Source of the DNA: DAIDKA01 sp049792815
Lineage (GTDB): Bacteria > Pseudomonadota > Gammaproteobacteria > Steroidobacterales > Steroidobacteraceae
Direction: 5' to 3'
Length of the DNA: 53,818 nt
Assembly (NCBI GenBank): GCA_049792815.1
Contig: JBARBG010000122.1
Coordinates: 1 to 53,818, forward strand
Shown here: positions 25,567 to 34,112 of the stretch, in pieces
Layout of the letters: every line of letters starts with the position of its first letter
Position numbering within the stretch: position 1 is the stretch's first letter
The notes under the pieces: generated by a model
The model's input: the letters and a program-made list of their open reading frames with translations, nothing else
What the model was told of the DNA's origin: nothing
The model's database searches: none
Position numbers and translations under genes: made by a program

Positions 25567-26232
25567 TCACTTCCGAGCGCGCAGGATCAGCACCAGCGGC
25601 AGGCCATGCCAGCGCCCATAGAAGTCGGCCGATTGCGAAAACGCCTCCTTGAGTTCGATGCCGGCGCGCACTTCGCATACGGCATCCACAGTGAGATTGG
25701 CGGACGCGGCGGCCTGCAACTGATCGGCGAGCTCGTGGCGTGAGTGCGGGACAGTCACCTGGCGGTTCTCCTGATCCTTGAACGAGCGCGGCAATCCGGC
25801 CCGAGCCGCGGCGGGATGGAAGTCTGAATACAGCAGCAGGCCGCCGGTCTTCAGCACCCGTGCCACTTCCGACATCCACGGCGCAATGTCGACGGCGTGA
25901 CCGATAGCCAAGCCGCACACCACGACGTCGAAGGCAGTGCTCACAAACGGCAGTGACATCATCGTGCCCCGCACCCGGTCCGCCCCTGAAACCTGGGCGA
26001 GCATCGCAGCGCAGTCATCCACAGCGACGACTTGCGCGGCGTGGCGCTCCCTGAGCAGCCGTGAATAGCGGCCGCTGCCGCAAGCGAGATCCAGGACACG
26101 CCGGCCGCGCACGTCCGGCAACAGATCCAACATGGCACTCTGCTCCGCCCGCATCAGTGGATTGTGAGGCAAGGGTGGGTACAGGGGCGCCCAGCGCTCA
26201 TATGCCGCGCGGGTGTTTGCCGCCATCGCCAT
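25567..26232 (-). CDS. SAM-dependent class I methyltransferase (BioC/UbiE-like)
   Basis: Motif I VLDLACGSGRYSRLL, an acidic post-I residue in VVAVDDCAAM, and motif IV FDVVVCGLAIGHAVDIAPWMSEVARVLKTGG define a Rossmann-fold methyltransferase. The N-terminus YERWAPLYPPLPHNPLM recalls BioC-type enzymes, but no other biotin genes are nearby. Possible starts are a GTG at 26250 that overlaps the previous stop (GTGA) and ATGs at 26232 and 26226; none has a good RBS. The C-terminal segment ADFYGRWHGLPLVLILRARK is a complete final strand pair, so the gene is intact. Confidence 0.85.
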   Translation of the reverse strand: MAMAANTRAAYERWAPLYPPLPHNPLMRAEQSAMLDLLPDVRGRRVLDLACGSGRYSRLLRERHAAQVVAVDDCAAMLAQVSGADRVRGTMMSLPFVSTAFDVVVCGLAIGHAVDIAPWMSEVARVLKTGGLLLYSDFHPAAARAGLPRSFKDQENRQVTVPHSRHELADQLQAAASANLTVDAVCEVRAGIELKEAFSQSADFYGRWHGLPLVLILRARK

Positions 26233-26246
26233 TGAGTCGCCGGCTG

Positions 26247-27242
26247 TCACGCCAAGGCCGGCTCTCGCCACATTGAACAGACGCAGGCCTGGCACTCATC
26301 ACGCCGGCCGGCCCTGATGTCCTCTCGCAGGTCCAGCATTTCGGGGCTGTTCAGCATCCCGATGAAGTCATCGGTCGATCCGCTTGACCGGGGCGCCGGA
26401 ATGAAGAAGCACGGCTTCACCTGTCCATCCGCTCCGATAACCGACGAGAACTCCGGGGCGTTGCAGCGCACGGGGGGAAAGCTTCCGATACCGTTCACGG
26501 CACTGAAGTACTGAAGTATCCGGCGCAACTTCTGCGGCGACTCGGCAATGAATCCGGAGCGGAAGTCGTCCGCATGAGTGCGCTCCAAGGAATCCAGCAG
26601 TTCCGAAAACTTCGGCAGTTCCTCCGAGCGCAGAGCCAGATCCGCGGCGAACTGCCGATCGCGCCCAAATGCATTCGAATTCGCCACATCGACGGCGAGA
26701 AAGGAGACCGCGCGCGCACCGAGTTCTCTGCCGAGATCGACAAATCGTCCGAGCTGGTGGAAGTTGCCACGCTGCAGGGTCACCCTTAGGGTTGGAGCTG
26801 TACCGTGGCCCGCCGTAGCGCGCACGCCGCCACAGACATACTCGAATGCGTCCAAGCCACGGATGGCGGCATAGGTAGCGCGGTCGGTACCGTCCATGGA
26901 GACGGTGATGGAGTCGAACAGAGCTGCGGCGCGGCGTGCGTGCTTGGCCAGCGCGAGGCCGGCGGTCAGCAACCATACCTGCATGCCGTTGGCGCGCAGA
27001 CAGTCCGCAATTGCCGCCCAGTCAGGATGGACCAGGGGCTCCCCGCCGGACAGCACGACGATCTTCGTACCCAACTCCAAGAGCTGGGGAAGGCGGCGAC
27101 TGACCGATTCCAGGCTGATGTCGAGGTGTCCGTGGCGCCAGTAATCACAGCTGCGACAGCGGGAGTTGCAGCGTTCGGTTACGTACAATGTCACCAGCGG
27201 CAACCGCTGAATCGACCGCCGGCGATCGGCACAAGCAGGCAC
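26247..27242 (-). CDS. Radical SAM protein with SPASM-like C-terminus
   Basis: About 331 aa. Radical SAM cysteines C25, C29 and C32 in VTERCNSRCRSCDYW, then VVLSGGEPLVHPDW and ITVSMDGTDRATYAAIRG, the MoaA/PqqE-type barrel. The C-terminal part has several cysteines (PPVRCNAPEFSSV, GQVKPCFF, ECQACVCSMW) arranged like a SPASM/twitch extra-cluster region. Such proteins modify peptides, tRNA or small molecules. It leads the leftward unit. A GTG at 27242 has GAGG 7 bases upstream; a TTG at 27257 is also possible. Confidence 0.87.
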   Translation of the reverse strand: MPACADRRRSIQRLPLVTLYVTERCNSRCRSCDYWRHGHLDISLESVSRRLPQLLELGTKIVVLSGGEPLVHPDWAAIADCLRANGMQVWLLTAGLALAKHARRAAALFDSITVSMDGTDRATYAAIRGLDAFEYVCGGVRATAGHGTAPTLRVTLQRGNFHQLGRFVDLGRELGARAVSFLAVDVANSNAFGRDRQFAADLALRSEELPKFSELLDSLERTHADDFRSGFIAESPQKLRRILQYFSAVNGIGSFPPVRCNAPEFSSVIGADGQVKPCFFIPAPRSSGSTDDFIGMLNSPEMLDLREDIRAGRRDECQACVCSMWREPALA

Positions 27243-27471
27243 GGGCTGACCTCGCAAAGCGACACCTGGAGTGTCAGTACCGTCGCAGTCGCAACCAGTT
27301 CAATCCGTACAGCGGTTTGCGGGCAAATATTTTTGCGGCGCGATAAAACCGAAAGCGCCGCAGAGAGCACCTACCCAATCGGGACCTCGACCTCCGCGTT
27401 CCCGGACACGGCGATTGCTGCCCCGGAGTCACAATGCCCTCGTTTTTGCATTCCTGGATCGGACTCCCGCA
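27243..27471. promoter_or_regulatory. Divergent intergenic region of the accessory cluster
   Basis: The only sizeable non-coding gap inside the cluster. It separates the leftward radical SAM unit from the rightward kinase unit and has an A/T-rich patch at about 27320-27350, the likely site of both promoters, with a small GCAAA-TATT-TTTGC inverted repeat inside it. An in-frame extension of the kinase covers the gap but is Arg/Pro-rich and looks non-coding. Confidence 0.4.
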
Positions 27472-28515
27472 GTGAATCGCGTCGGTACCGATATCGTGGC
27501 TGATCCGTTCGCCGAGAAGGCCAGGAGCATTGGGACCCGGCGATTGCAGCTGTTGGGCGCGGACTTTCACTTCGAGTGCCACGCACCAGCGCTGGGGGAG
27601 CTGGTCAAGGCTGCCTATGGCGGATTACCGGTGCAGCGACTGCACGCCGATCCTCCCCGGATCCGGGTCAAGCTGGTGTTGCTGCCGGGCGCGGCGCCAG
27701 GCCGCCAAGCGCAGCCGGCCGCCGGGGCGATGATCGCCGGCCCCGGCTACCTGTGCGCCGCTAACGACGCGTCCAGCTTTGCGATCGTCTCCCCTGCCGA
27801 GCGCGCCGGGCTGGTTACGTTGAGCGCGGCGATGCTGCGGCATCCGTACCACGCGCGTTATGAGTACCTCGAGTTCGCGGTATTCATGCTGGCGGCCCGC
27901 GTGCAGGGTCTGGTTCCTCTGCACGCGGCCTGTATCGGCCGCGGACGCGACGGTGTCCTCCTGATGGGCCCAAGCGGTTCCGGGAAGTCCACGGCGGCCC
28001 TTCACTGCCTGCTGCGCGGGATGGATTTCCTCGCCGAGGATGCCGTATTTGTCGCCCCCGAAAAGCTGGTTGCGACCGGGGTCGCAAACTACCTGCACGT
28101 CTGTCGGAACTCACTGCAATGGCTGAGGCGTTCCAGCGTCTGCACGCAGATACGCAGTTCACCGCTCATCCGGCGCAGAAGCGGCGTTCGGAAGTTCGAA
28201 GTGGATCTGCGCCGCGGATCGTTTAGTCTGGCCGCGACTCCGCTGCACCTGAAGGCCGTAGTTTTTCTCTCCGCCCGCAAGGCCGGCCGACAGTCTCTCC
28301 TGCGACCCTTGCCGACATCCCAGATCCGCTCCGCGCTGACGTTGAACCAACCCTATGCGGCAGGGCGACCTGAATGGGACTCATTCATCCGCAAGGTCGA
28401 ATCCCTCCCGGTGTTCACTTTGCTCCGCGGCAGCCATCCGAATGACACCGTGGATGCCATCGAGGCTCTGCTCAAGAGCAATGGCAGCGCTCGTGCCGGC
28501 CATGGCCGCGGCTGA
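27472..28515 (+). CDS. HPr-kinase-like P-loop protein (HprK-related)
   Basis: The C-terminal half resembles HPr kinase/phosphorylase: VQGLVPLHAACIGR, then P-loop GPSGSGKST at residues 166-174 and GMDFLAEDAVFV with the acidic residue for metal. It lacks a recognisable HPr system nearby and is shorter than HprK, so it belongs to the HprK-related group found with nucleotidyltransferase and radical SAM genes in surface-glycan or peptide-modifying loci. The frame is open to 27271, but I chose the GTG at 27472 because the preceding residues look non-coding. Stop and next start share a base (TGATG). Its phosphorylation target is unknown. Confidence 0.75.
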   Translation: MNRVGTDIVADPFAEKARSIGTRRLQLLGADFHFECHAPALGELVKAAYGGLPVQRLHADPPRIRVKLVLLPGAAPGRQAQPAAGAMIAGPGYLCAANDASSFAIVSPAERAGLVTLSAAMLRHPYHARYEYLEFAVFMLAARVQGLVPLHAACIGRGRDGVLLMGPSGSGKSTAALHCLLRGMDFLAEDAVFVAPEKLVATGVANYLHVCRNSLQWLRRSSVCTQIRSSPLIRRRSGVRKFEVDLRRGSFSLAATPLHLKAVVFLSARKAGRQSLLRPLPTSQIRSALTLNQPYAAGRPEWDSFIRKVESLPVFTLLRGSHPNDTVDAIEALLKSNGSARAGHGRG

Positions 28516-29618
28516 TGCGAGTGGCCCTTGTAATACCGGGGGGAGTCGACCGCTCGGGCGAAGTACGGGTGATCCCGGCGCTGCTGGCCCTGATCGAACG
28601 TCTCTCGCGGCTCAATGACGTACAGGTATTCGTGCTGCGCCAGGAGCCAGATCCGGGGCAATGGCAATTATCAGGTGCCGTCATTCACAACATTGGGGTA
28701 CGCCATACTCGCCCGCGCGCGATTCGCGCCATCTTGGCTCTGCATCGCGATCGCCGGTTCGATCTCATTCACGCAATCTGGTCCGGAAACTGCGGCCTGA
28801 TAGCAGTCATCGCAGCCAAGTTGCTGGGCCTGCCGAGTCTGATCCATATCGCCGGTGGCGAAGTGGTTGCGCTGCCGGAAGTGGACTTCGGTGGCATGTG
28901 CACCTGGCGTGGCCGCCTGCGTGAGTCCTGGGTATTGCGCAGGGCCTCTGCGATAACGGCGGCGAGCGCGCCCGTCATCCGGAGGCTGGCCGAGCTGGGA
29001 TTTTCCGCGCAACGCGTCCCGCTGGGTGTTGACCTCGGCAGATGGCCACCGCGTGCCCCCAGGCCCCGCTCATGCGAGCGACTTCCCAGATTGATCCATG
29101 TCGCCAGCCTCAATCGCGTCAAGGATCAGACCACTCTTCTCAGGGCGCTCGCCGTGCTGGCACGCTCCGGCCTTCGATTTCACATGGACATCGTGGGCGA
29201 GGACATCCTCGGCGGGCGCATCAACACACTGGCGACGGAACTGGAACTGGCTTCGTATGTACGATTTCATGGCTTTCTGACGCAGCGACAGCTGCGACCG
29301 CTGATCGAGGCCGCGGATCTGATGATCCATTCATCCTGCTACGAGACCGGGCCGCTGGTATTGCTGGAGGCGGCGGTGGTTGGCGTTCCCACAGTCGGTA
29401 CTGGGGTCGGTCATTTCACCGAGTGGGCACCGGCAGCCGCGGTCGCCGTTCCGGTCGGCGACTACCAGGCGATCGCCGCTGCCGTGGCGAGGCTGCTGGA
29501 GGACGACCCGCTTCGGGTCCGCATCGCGGAGGCGGCCGCGCTGCGGGCGGTGCATGAGGACGCAGACCATACGGCGAGCCTTGTGCAGCAGCTCTATGCC
29601 CGCCTGGTGCCAGCGTGA
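28515..29618 (+). CDS. Glycosyltransferase family 4 (second)
   Basis: GT-B glycosyltransferase, 367 aa. N-terminal FDLIHAIWSGNCGLIAVIAAKLLGLPSLIHIAGGE, then the central linker RVPLGVDLGRW and the donor half LIHVASLNRVKDQTTLLRAL, FHGFLTQRQLRPLIEAADLMIHSSCYETGPLVLLEA. The E-x7-E region is present as ETGPLVLLE. Cytoplasmic or membrane-associated. Start overlaps the kinase stop by one base and its own stop overlaps the methyltransferase start by 4, so the rightward genes are translationally coupled. Confidence 0.88.
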   Translation: MRVALVIPGGVDRSGEVRVIPALLALIERLSRLNDVQVFVLRQEPDPGQWQLSGAVIHNIGVRHTRPRAIRAILALHRDRRFDLIHAIWSGNCGLIAVIAAKLLGLPSLIHIAGGEVVALPEVDFGGMCTWRGRLRESWVLRRASAITAASAPVIRRLAELGFSAQRVPLGVDLGRWPPRAPRPRSCERLPRLIHVASLNRVKDQTTLLRALAVLARSGLRFHMDIVGEDILGGRINTLATELELASYVRFHGFLTQRQLRPLIEAADLMIHSSCYETGPLVLLEAAVVGVPTVGTGVGHFTEWAPAAAVAVPVGDYQAIAAAVARLLEDDPLRVRIAEAAALRAVHEDADHTASLVQQLYARLVPA

Positions 29619-30427
29619 GTCTGCGCCAGCATTTGAACGAGACCCGCGACGCGTTCGATAGCGTTGCGGCCGACTATGATGGCTCGCGGGGCAACAATCC
29701 GCTGATCCAGGAGATGCGCGCGCAGATGTGGCGGTCGCTGGATGCGGTGTTCACCACCCCGAGCCGACTGCTCGACCTCGGCTGCGGGACGGGCCTGGAT
29801 GCCATTCGCATGGCGCAATGCGGCCATGCGGTCACTGCAACCGACTGGTCCTCGAAAATGGTGCGCAGAACCATAGTGCGCGCGGCGCAGAAGAATGTAT
29901 CGGCGCAGGTTACCTGTGCGAACATAGGAGCGCATGAGCTTGAAAAGCTCACCGCCTCTGCATGCTTTGACGGGGCTTACTCCAATCTTGGTCCGCTCAA
30001 CTGCGTCCCGTCCCTTGCCGACACGGCACGCGAATGCGCACGGTTGCTCAAACCGGACGGCATGCTGGTGTTTTCAGTCATCGGCCGCATCTGTCCGTGG
30101 GAAATCGCACACTATGCGCTCCAGCGTCGCTGGCCCCGCGTTGCGGTGCGGTTCTCGCGCTCCCCAGTCCCGGTGGCCATGAACCAGCACACCATCTGGT
30201 CCAACTACTTCACGCCGTTGCAATTCTACCGCGCCTTCAAACCATTTTTTCAGCTTCAGGGATATCGCGGCCTGTGTCTGTTTGCGCCGCCCCCTTATCT
30301 GACATGGGTGCGCGAGCGGCATCCGCGCTGGCACGAACGCCTGTGGCAAATCGACCGGCGGGTGGCCGGCTGGCCGCTGCTGCGCGACATGGGCGATCAC
30401 TTCCTCATTTACATGAAGAAGCGGTGA
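29615..30427 (+). CDS. SAM-dependent methyltransferase
   Basis: 270 aa. Motif I LLDLGCGTGLDAIRMA, post-I VTATDWSSKM, motif IV FDGAYSNLGPLNCV, motif VI ARLLKPDGMLVFSVIG. Starts with GTG in a GTGA overlap with the glycosyltransferase. The C-terminal ~100 residues (from NQHTIWSNYFTPLQFYRAF) form a cap seen in methyltransferases that act on larger or aromatic/sugar substrates. Related in pattern to the methyltransferase at 32554-33354, which has the same acidic/NFG-like motif IV and ends in a similar cap. Confidence 0.87.
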   Translation: MSLRQHLNETRDAFDSVAADYDGSRGNNPLIQEMRAQMWRSLDAVFTTPSRLLDLGCGTGLDAIRMAQCGHAVTATDWSSKMVRRTIVRAAQKNVSAQVTCANIGAHELEKLTASACFDGAYSNLGPLNCVPSLADTARECARLLKPDGMLVFSVIGRICPWEIAHYALQRRWPRVAVRFSRSPVPVAMNQHTIWSNYFTPLQFYRAFKPFFQLQGYRGLCLFAPPPYLTWVRERHPRWHERLWQIDRRVAGWPLLRDMGDHFLIYMKKR

Positions 30428-31594
30428 GTGCCAGGAAGCGTGGATAACATGGCCAATGGTTCAGCAGTGACTTCGCCACAGAGCAACAACTTCGATCTGA
30501 TTCGGTTGGCGGCCGCGCTGCAGGTGGCGTATATCCACGGCACTGGAGCATTTGGCGCTGCCAGCGGCATAAGGTACCTGACTTCGCTGGTTTCCCTGTT
30601 TCCCGGGGTGCCCGTCTTCTTTTTCATCAGCGGATTCCTGATCAGCAAGTCATTCGAGACCAATCCGGATTGGCGCGACTATGCGCGAAATCGCTGCTTG
30701 CGCATCTATCCAGCATTGGTGGTGTGCTTCATTGTCTCCCTTGGTGCAATCTGGCTGGGCGGGTTTTTCACCGGCCGCGACATACCGCCGGCGAAATTCA
30801 TCGTATGGACCATCGCGCAACTGACCTTCGGTCAATTCTACAATGCATCCTTCATGGCGCACGCGCCCATATGGTCGCTGAACCCAAGCCTCTGGACGAT
30901 TACCGTAGAACTTCAGTTCTACGTGCTGGTACCTGTCATCTACTCGGTTTTGGGTCTGGCGCGCGCACCGCGATGGCGGTCGAACTGCATGCTCGGCGCT
31001 GCCATCGCGCTAGGCCTTCTCTTGAGCGAAGTTTGGACTGCAAAAAATCTGGGCATAGGAGGTGGCCATCGCTGGCCACGGATCTCCTACCAGCTGTTCG
31101 TCCCTTGGCTGTACATGTTCCTCGTCGGAATAATCGCGCAACGCAATTGCGATGTGCTGCGGTACTGGTTCGCAGGTCGCTTCATCTATATCGTGGCGAC
31201 GTATGGTGTGCTTGCCACCTTGACCAGCCGATTCTTGAACTGGGGACTGGGGGATTTTATTCAGCCGCTCCTTTTTCTAGGCTTGGTGTTGGTGACGTTT
31301 TCGGCGGCCTTCACCGTTCCAACGCTGAGTGAGCGGTTGTTGCGCAAGAACGATGTGTCGTATGGCTTATACATCTACCATCGTCCGGTCATGAACATCC
31401 TGCTCCTTACTGGTCTGCTCGCGGGCTTCGCGGCAATGTCATTTTCTCTGATCCTGAGCATCGCGCTGGCATACGCATCCTGGAGCCTGATCGAGAAGCC
31501 GGCGCTTGCACTGAAGCGGCGCCCCTTGTACCCGCATCGTGCGGTCGCATTCAAGGAATCGGGCGGCGAGCCCGTGCGCCCGGTGTCTTCGTAG
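30428..31594 (+). CDS. Acyltransferase-3 family membrane protein
   Basis: Inner-membrane O-acyltransferase of the OafA/YrhL group, usually adding acetyl or other acyl groups to sugars. 388 aa with about ten helices. The family's early motif is present as FDLIRLAAALQVAYIHG, with the conserved R and H at the start of the first helices, and VPVFFFISGFLISKSF follows. The first base follows the methyltransferase stop directly (GTG at 30428); an ATG at 30449 with AGGA upstream is an alternative. It ends 18 bases from the convergent flavin-reductase-like gene. It suggests that the cluster's product, or a carrier-linked form of it, is acylated at the membrane. Confidence 0.87.
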   Translation: MPGSVDNMANGSAVTSPQSNNFDLIRLAAALQVAYIHGTGAFGAASGIRYLTSLVSLFPGVPVFFFISGFLISKSFETNPDWRDYARNRCLRIYPALVVCFIVSLGAIWLGGFFTGRDIPPAKFIVWTIAQLTFGQFYNASFMAHAPIWSLNPSLWTITVELQFYVLVPVIYSVLGLARAPRWRSNCMLGAAIALGLLLSEVWTAKNLGIGGGHRWPRISYQLFVPWLYMFLVGIIAQRNCDVLRYWFAGRFIYIVATYGVLATLTSRFLNWGLGDFIQPLLFLGLVLVTFSAAFTVPTLSERLLRKNDVSYGLYIYHRPVMNILLLTGLLAGFAAMSFSLILSIALAYASWSLIEKPALALKRRPLYPHRAVAFKESGGEPVRPVSS

Positions 31595-31612
31595 GAATGT
31601 CCTGATCGTCCG

Positions 31613-32494
31613 TCACACAGTACGCAGTGGCGTACCCATTGCCGCAAGCCGAATTGCCAGCAGCTCGCTGATATGAGCCAGCTGCGATCCAGTACCTTGG
31701 ACCGTCTCATTTACACGATCCGCGATGAAGCATGTGTGTGAGCCCACCTCGATGCAATCCTGTATGCGCCATTCCGATATGATGAACGCCGGCACCGGAA
31801 CGGCCAGGCCTCCGGTGGCTGATTTCACCGTTTCAAATGGCAAGGGTGCGTCCGGGTTGTATGCGGCACGGTGGTGACTTCCCAGGGCATAGATTACCGG
31901 CTTCAGGTCGGCAGCCACGGCAGACAGTGCGATCGAGCAGCGCTGCCGCAAGAATGGAATCGAGGGACTCGTGGAACGAAGTGCCAGGAATAGTCGCTCA
32001 GGGCCATCAATGGAATCGAGAAGATCCATGGGAAAAATATTGAAGCCTCCCAGGTGCGGCACCGTGACCAACCACACCGGCCTGGGCCTCTGGTAGTACA
32101 CGTCCAGCGCCCGAAGATCCGCGAAAGTCACTGCAAGTCCGGGCGCCCCTTTTTTTACCCGCGCTCGCCGCCAGGCTAGAAGGTAGCGCCACATGCGTTT
32201 GCTGCCGGTGACGCAGGTACTAAGTCCATCCTGCGGCCTGAATAAGCGGATGAACACGCCTCCAAGGCTGATCCGTCCTGCCGGTACCAATGTCATCGAT
32301 CCGAGGGTCAGTCCTTGCGGCGTTCTGACTTCAAAGCGCCAGTGCCTGGATTGGCCATATGGCCACACCGCGGATTCGCGAAGGCCGATCACCAGGGGAA
32401 CAAGGGAGGCTGGCATGTCAAGACCAGTGACTTCCAAGTCGCGGTCGCCATCAACCAGGAATGTCTTGACCTGAAACAGCTCTGGAGGAGGCAT
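31613..32494 (-). CDS. Flavin-reductase-like (FMN-binding split-barrel) protein with N-terminal extension
   Basis: Not a close match to anything I know. Residues ~130-293 follow the flavin-reductase-like pattern: RPVWLVTVPHLGGFNIFPMDL, FLALRSTSPS, LPFETVKSATGG, and a terminal EVGSHTCFIADRVNETVQG. This family binds FMN and often supplies reduced flavin or reduces substrates. The N-terminal ~120 residues (from PPPELFQVKTFLVDGDRDLEV) are not typical and could be a separate domain. The start is uncertain: the frame is open to 32740, inside the neighbouring methyltransferase, and I used the ATG at 32494. A TTG overlapping the methyltransferase stop is another option. Confidence 0.62.
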   Translation of the reverse strand: MPPPELFQVKTFLVDGDRDLEVTGLDMPASLVPLVIGLRESAVWPYGQSRHWRFEVRTPQGLTLGSMTLVPAGRISLGGVFIRLFRPQDGLSTCVTGSKRMWRYLLAWRRARVKKGAPGLAVTFADLRALDVYYQRPRPVWLVTVPHLGGFNIFPMDLLDSIDGPERLFLALRSTSPSIPFLRQRCSIALSAVAADLKPVIYALGSHHRAAYNPDAPLPFETVKSATGGLAVPVPAFIISEWRIQDCIEVGSHTCFIADRVNETVQGTGSQLAHISELLAIRLAAMGTPLRTV

Positions 32495-32553
32495 CGCAAT
32501 CGGTAAATACCGAAGCTCGACGCCGTGAAACAAGTCGCGCAGCGTTGAGCGAA

Positions 32554-33354
32554 TCAAGCAACCCGCTCGAAAGCCAGCAGACGCATGGGGGCACATAGGC
32601 CGTACGCCGCACGTAATTGGAAGAGCGGCGACAACGTTTGGATGAGCGTGCGCATGAAGTAGCGTCGCGTTCTTACGACAGTGCCTTCGCACAGAATGAC
32701 GCCCTCGCGGCGGCCTGCCCACAGTCCGCGCCACCACCAACGCGAGCCCATATCCGGAAGATAGAGCGGATTGTGGACGCCCAGAACGACCACCTGAAGG
32801 GCTGTGAGCCTTTGCGACACCAGATCAGCGAAAGCCCCAAGATGCGGCAGATGATTAATCACGCCGAAATTTGCGACAACAGCACGTATCGGATCAAAGT
32901 GCGCTAGCTGCGCGTACAGGTCTGTCAGCTCGCCGCCAAGCGGTATGACAGTGCGCTCACGAACTGCCTCACGGTAGCGGCTGCGCAGCTGCGCAAGCAT
33001 CTCGGATGAGGAATCGTATGCGAGGACGCGACGGCCTTGTTCAAGAAAGCTGGCCACGTCGCCGCCTGTTCCGCAGCCGAAATCGAGCACGGCGCCACCG
33101 TCCTGACTGTATCGGCTTACGAGATCCTTTACTTGCAGGCGGACCTTGCGCGTGGACGGCGAGTCCATCTCGGCATCGTACGAAGATGCTTTGCGGGCGT
33201 AGAACTCGCGAGAGTCAAAGTCGGAGTCGGGGCCATCGATTTGCTGTGTGTGCGGGTCCAACCTGGAAGGTCCCCATCGTGTGCCCCAACAGACAGGCGA
33301 CTGAATGCAAGCTGTGGATTGTACTGTTGGACCACGAGTCGTGCCAATTTCCAC
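32554..33354 (-). CDS. SAM-dependent methyltransferase (third in cluster)
   Basis: Motif I AVLDFGCGTGGDVASFL, acidic post-I RVLAYDSSSEM, motif IV IRAVVANFGVINHL. The fold begins near FYARKASSYDAEMDSP, so the first ~45 residues are probably over-extended; no start has a good RBS, and the GTG at 33354 is only the longest option. The C-terminus (YFMRTLIQTLSPLFQLRAAYGLCAPM) mirrors the cap of the methyltransferase at 29615. Together with the flavin-reductase-like gene it forms a separate leftward unit at the cluster's right edge. Confidence 0.82.
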   Translation of the reverse strand: MEIGTTRGPTVQSTACIQSPVCWGTRWGPSRLDPHTQQIDGPDSDFDSREFYARKASSYDAEMDSPSTRKVRLQVKDLVSRYSQDGGAVLDFGCGTGGDVASFLEQGRRVLAYDSSSEMLAQLRSRYREAVRERTVIPLGGELTDLYAQLAHFDPIRAVVANFGVINHLPHLGAFADLVSQRLTALQVVVLGVHNPLYLPDMGSRWWWRGLWAGRREGVILCEGTVVRTRRYFMRTLIQTLSPLFQLRAAYGLCAPMRLLAFERVA

Positions 33355-33482
33355 CGCTGTGCCGAGGGTGTCTATTCCTGACCATGCGACCTTTTGCCTC
33401 GAATTGGATGGCCTTGAACCTTCTTGGCCTCAAGCGGTACACACCGCGTTGCATGTTCGAGACCTGCAGGACGCGAAGGGAA

Positions 33483-33500
33483 CCGGGCGCTCAGGCCCGG
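33483..33500 (-). terminator. Possible weak terminator after the small lipoprotein gene
   Basis: On the minus strand CCGGGC-CTGAGC-GCCCGG (6-base stem) is followed by a short T-rich stretch (TTCCCTT). It lies 23 bases past the stop at 33523. The T-run is poor. Confidence 0.35.
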
Positions 33501-33522
33501 CTCCCCCGCCACGAGGCCGGCA

Positions 33523-33999
33523 TCAATCCGTAAATACGCGCCGGGCCGCGTTGATGGCGCCGTCGATGTGGCCGATGGCGCGCTCCCTCAGGCCATTGGC
33601 GAAACCGTTGCTTTCGGCGCCGGAGACATCGGCGCGCGCCTTGCGCAGATACTCCACGGCTTCATGGATGCGGCCACGATGGTCCGGACGCTCATCCAGC
33701 GGCGGATGATCGACGAGATTCTTGCCATCATCGATTGAGGCGTGCCTGATCTCATTGATGGCCGCATCGATGCGCCGTACCGCCTCCATTTCATCGCCGG
33801 TCTGGGCCCAATCACCCGGGCGATGTTCGATCAGCCAGCGTGCCGCGCGCAGGTCCGTCAGCGCGTGCAGGTACGCGGGATGGCGCGCCTGCGGAGCCGG
33901 CGCGGGGGGCGGTGGCGGAGCGACGACGCATCCGGCGATCGTCGCGGCGACGGCCAGCGCCGATATCGCGGGCGCCCTGTTCTTTCTGCAAGCTTTCAT
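33523..33999 (-). CDS. Small periplasmic lipoprotein, function unknown
   Basis: 158 aa. Lipoprotein signal ending SALAVAATIAGC, followed by a Pro/Ala-rich linker (VVAPPPPPAPAP) and a helical domain beginning HPAYLHALTDLRAARWLIEH and ending ERAIGHIDGAINAARRVF. This compact all-helical domain recurs in many proteobacteria without a known role. I chose the ATG at 33999, with AGGAGG 6 bases upstream; the frame is open to 34131. It is divergent from the tannase gene with a 113-base gap. Confidence 0.78.
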   Translation of the reverse strand: MKACRKNRAPAISALAVAATIAGCVVAPPPPPAPAPQARHPAYLHALTDLRAARWLIEHRPGDWAQTGDEMEAVRRIDAAINEIRHASIDDGKNLVDHPPLDERPDHRGRIHEAVEYLRKARADVSGAESNGFANGLRERAIGHIDGAINAARRVFTD

Positions 34000-34112
34000 C
34001 ATAATCCTCCTGATCGATGCCGGTTTGACGGTGCCGCATGCTAGGCAGCACGCTGCAGGGCAAAGAAGCACAGCGCTTCGGAACTGTGACCGGCACGACA
34101 CAAGGGGGAATG

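Noticed and set aside
27271..27471. N-terminal extension of the HprK-like gene
   Set aside because: Arg/Pro/Ser-rich, unlike the family's N-terminus, and it fills the only divergent promoter gap; the GTG at 27472 is a better start.
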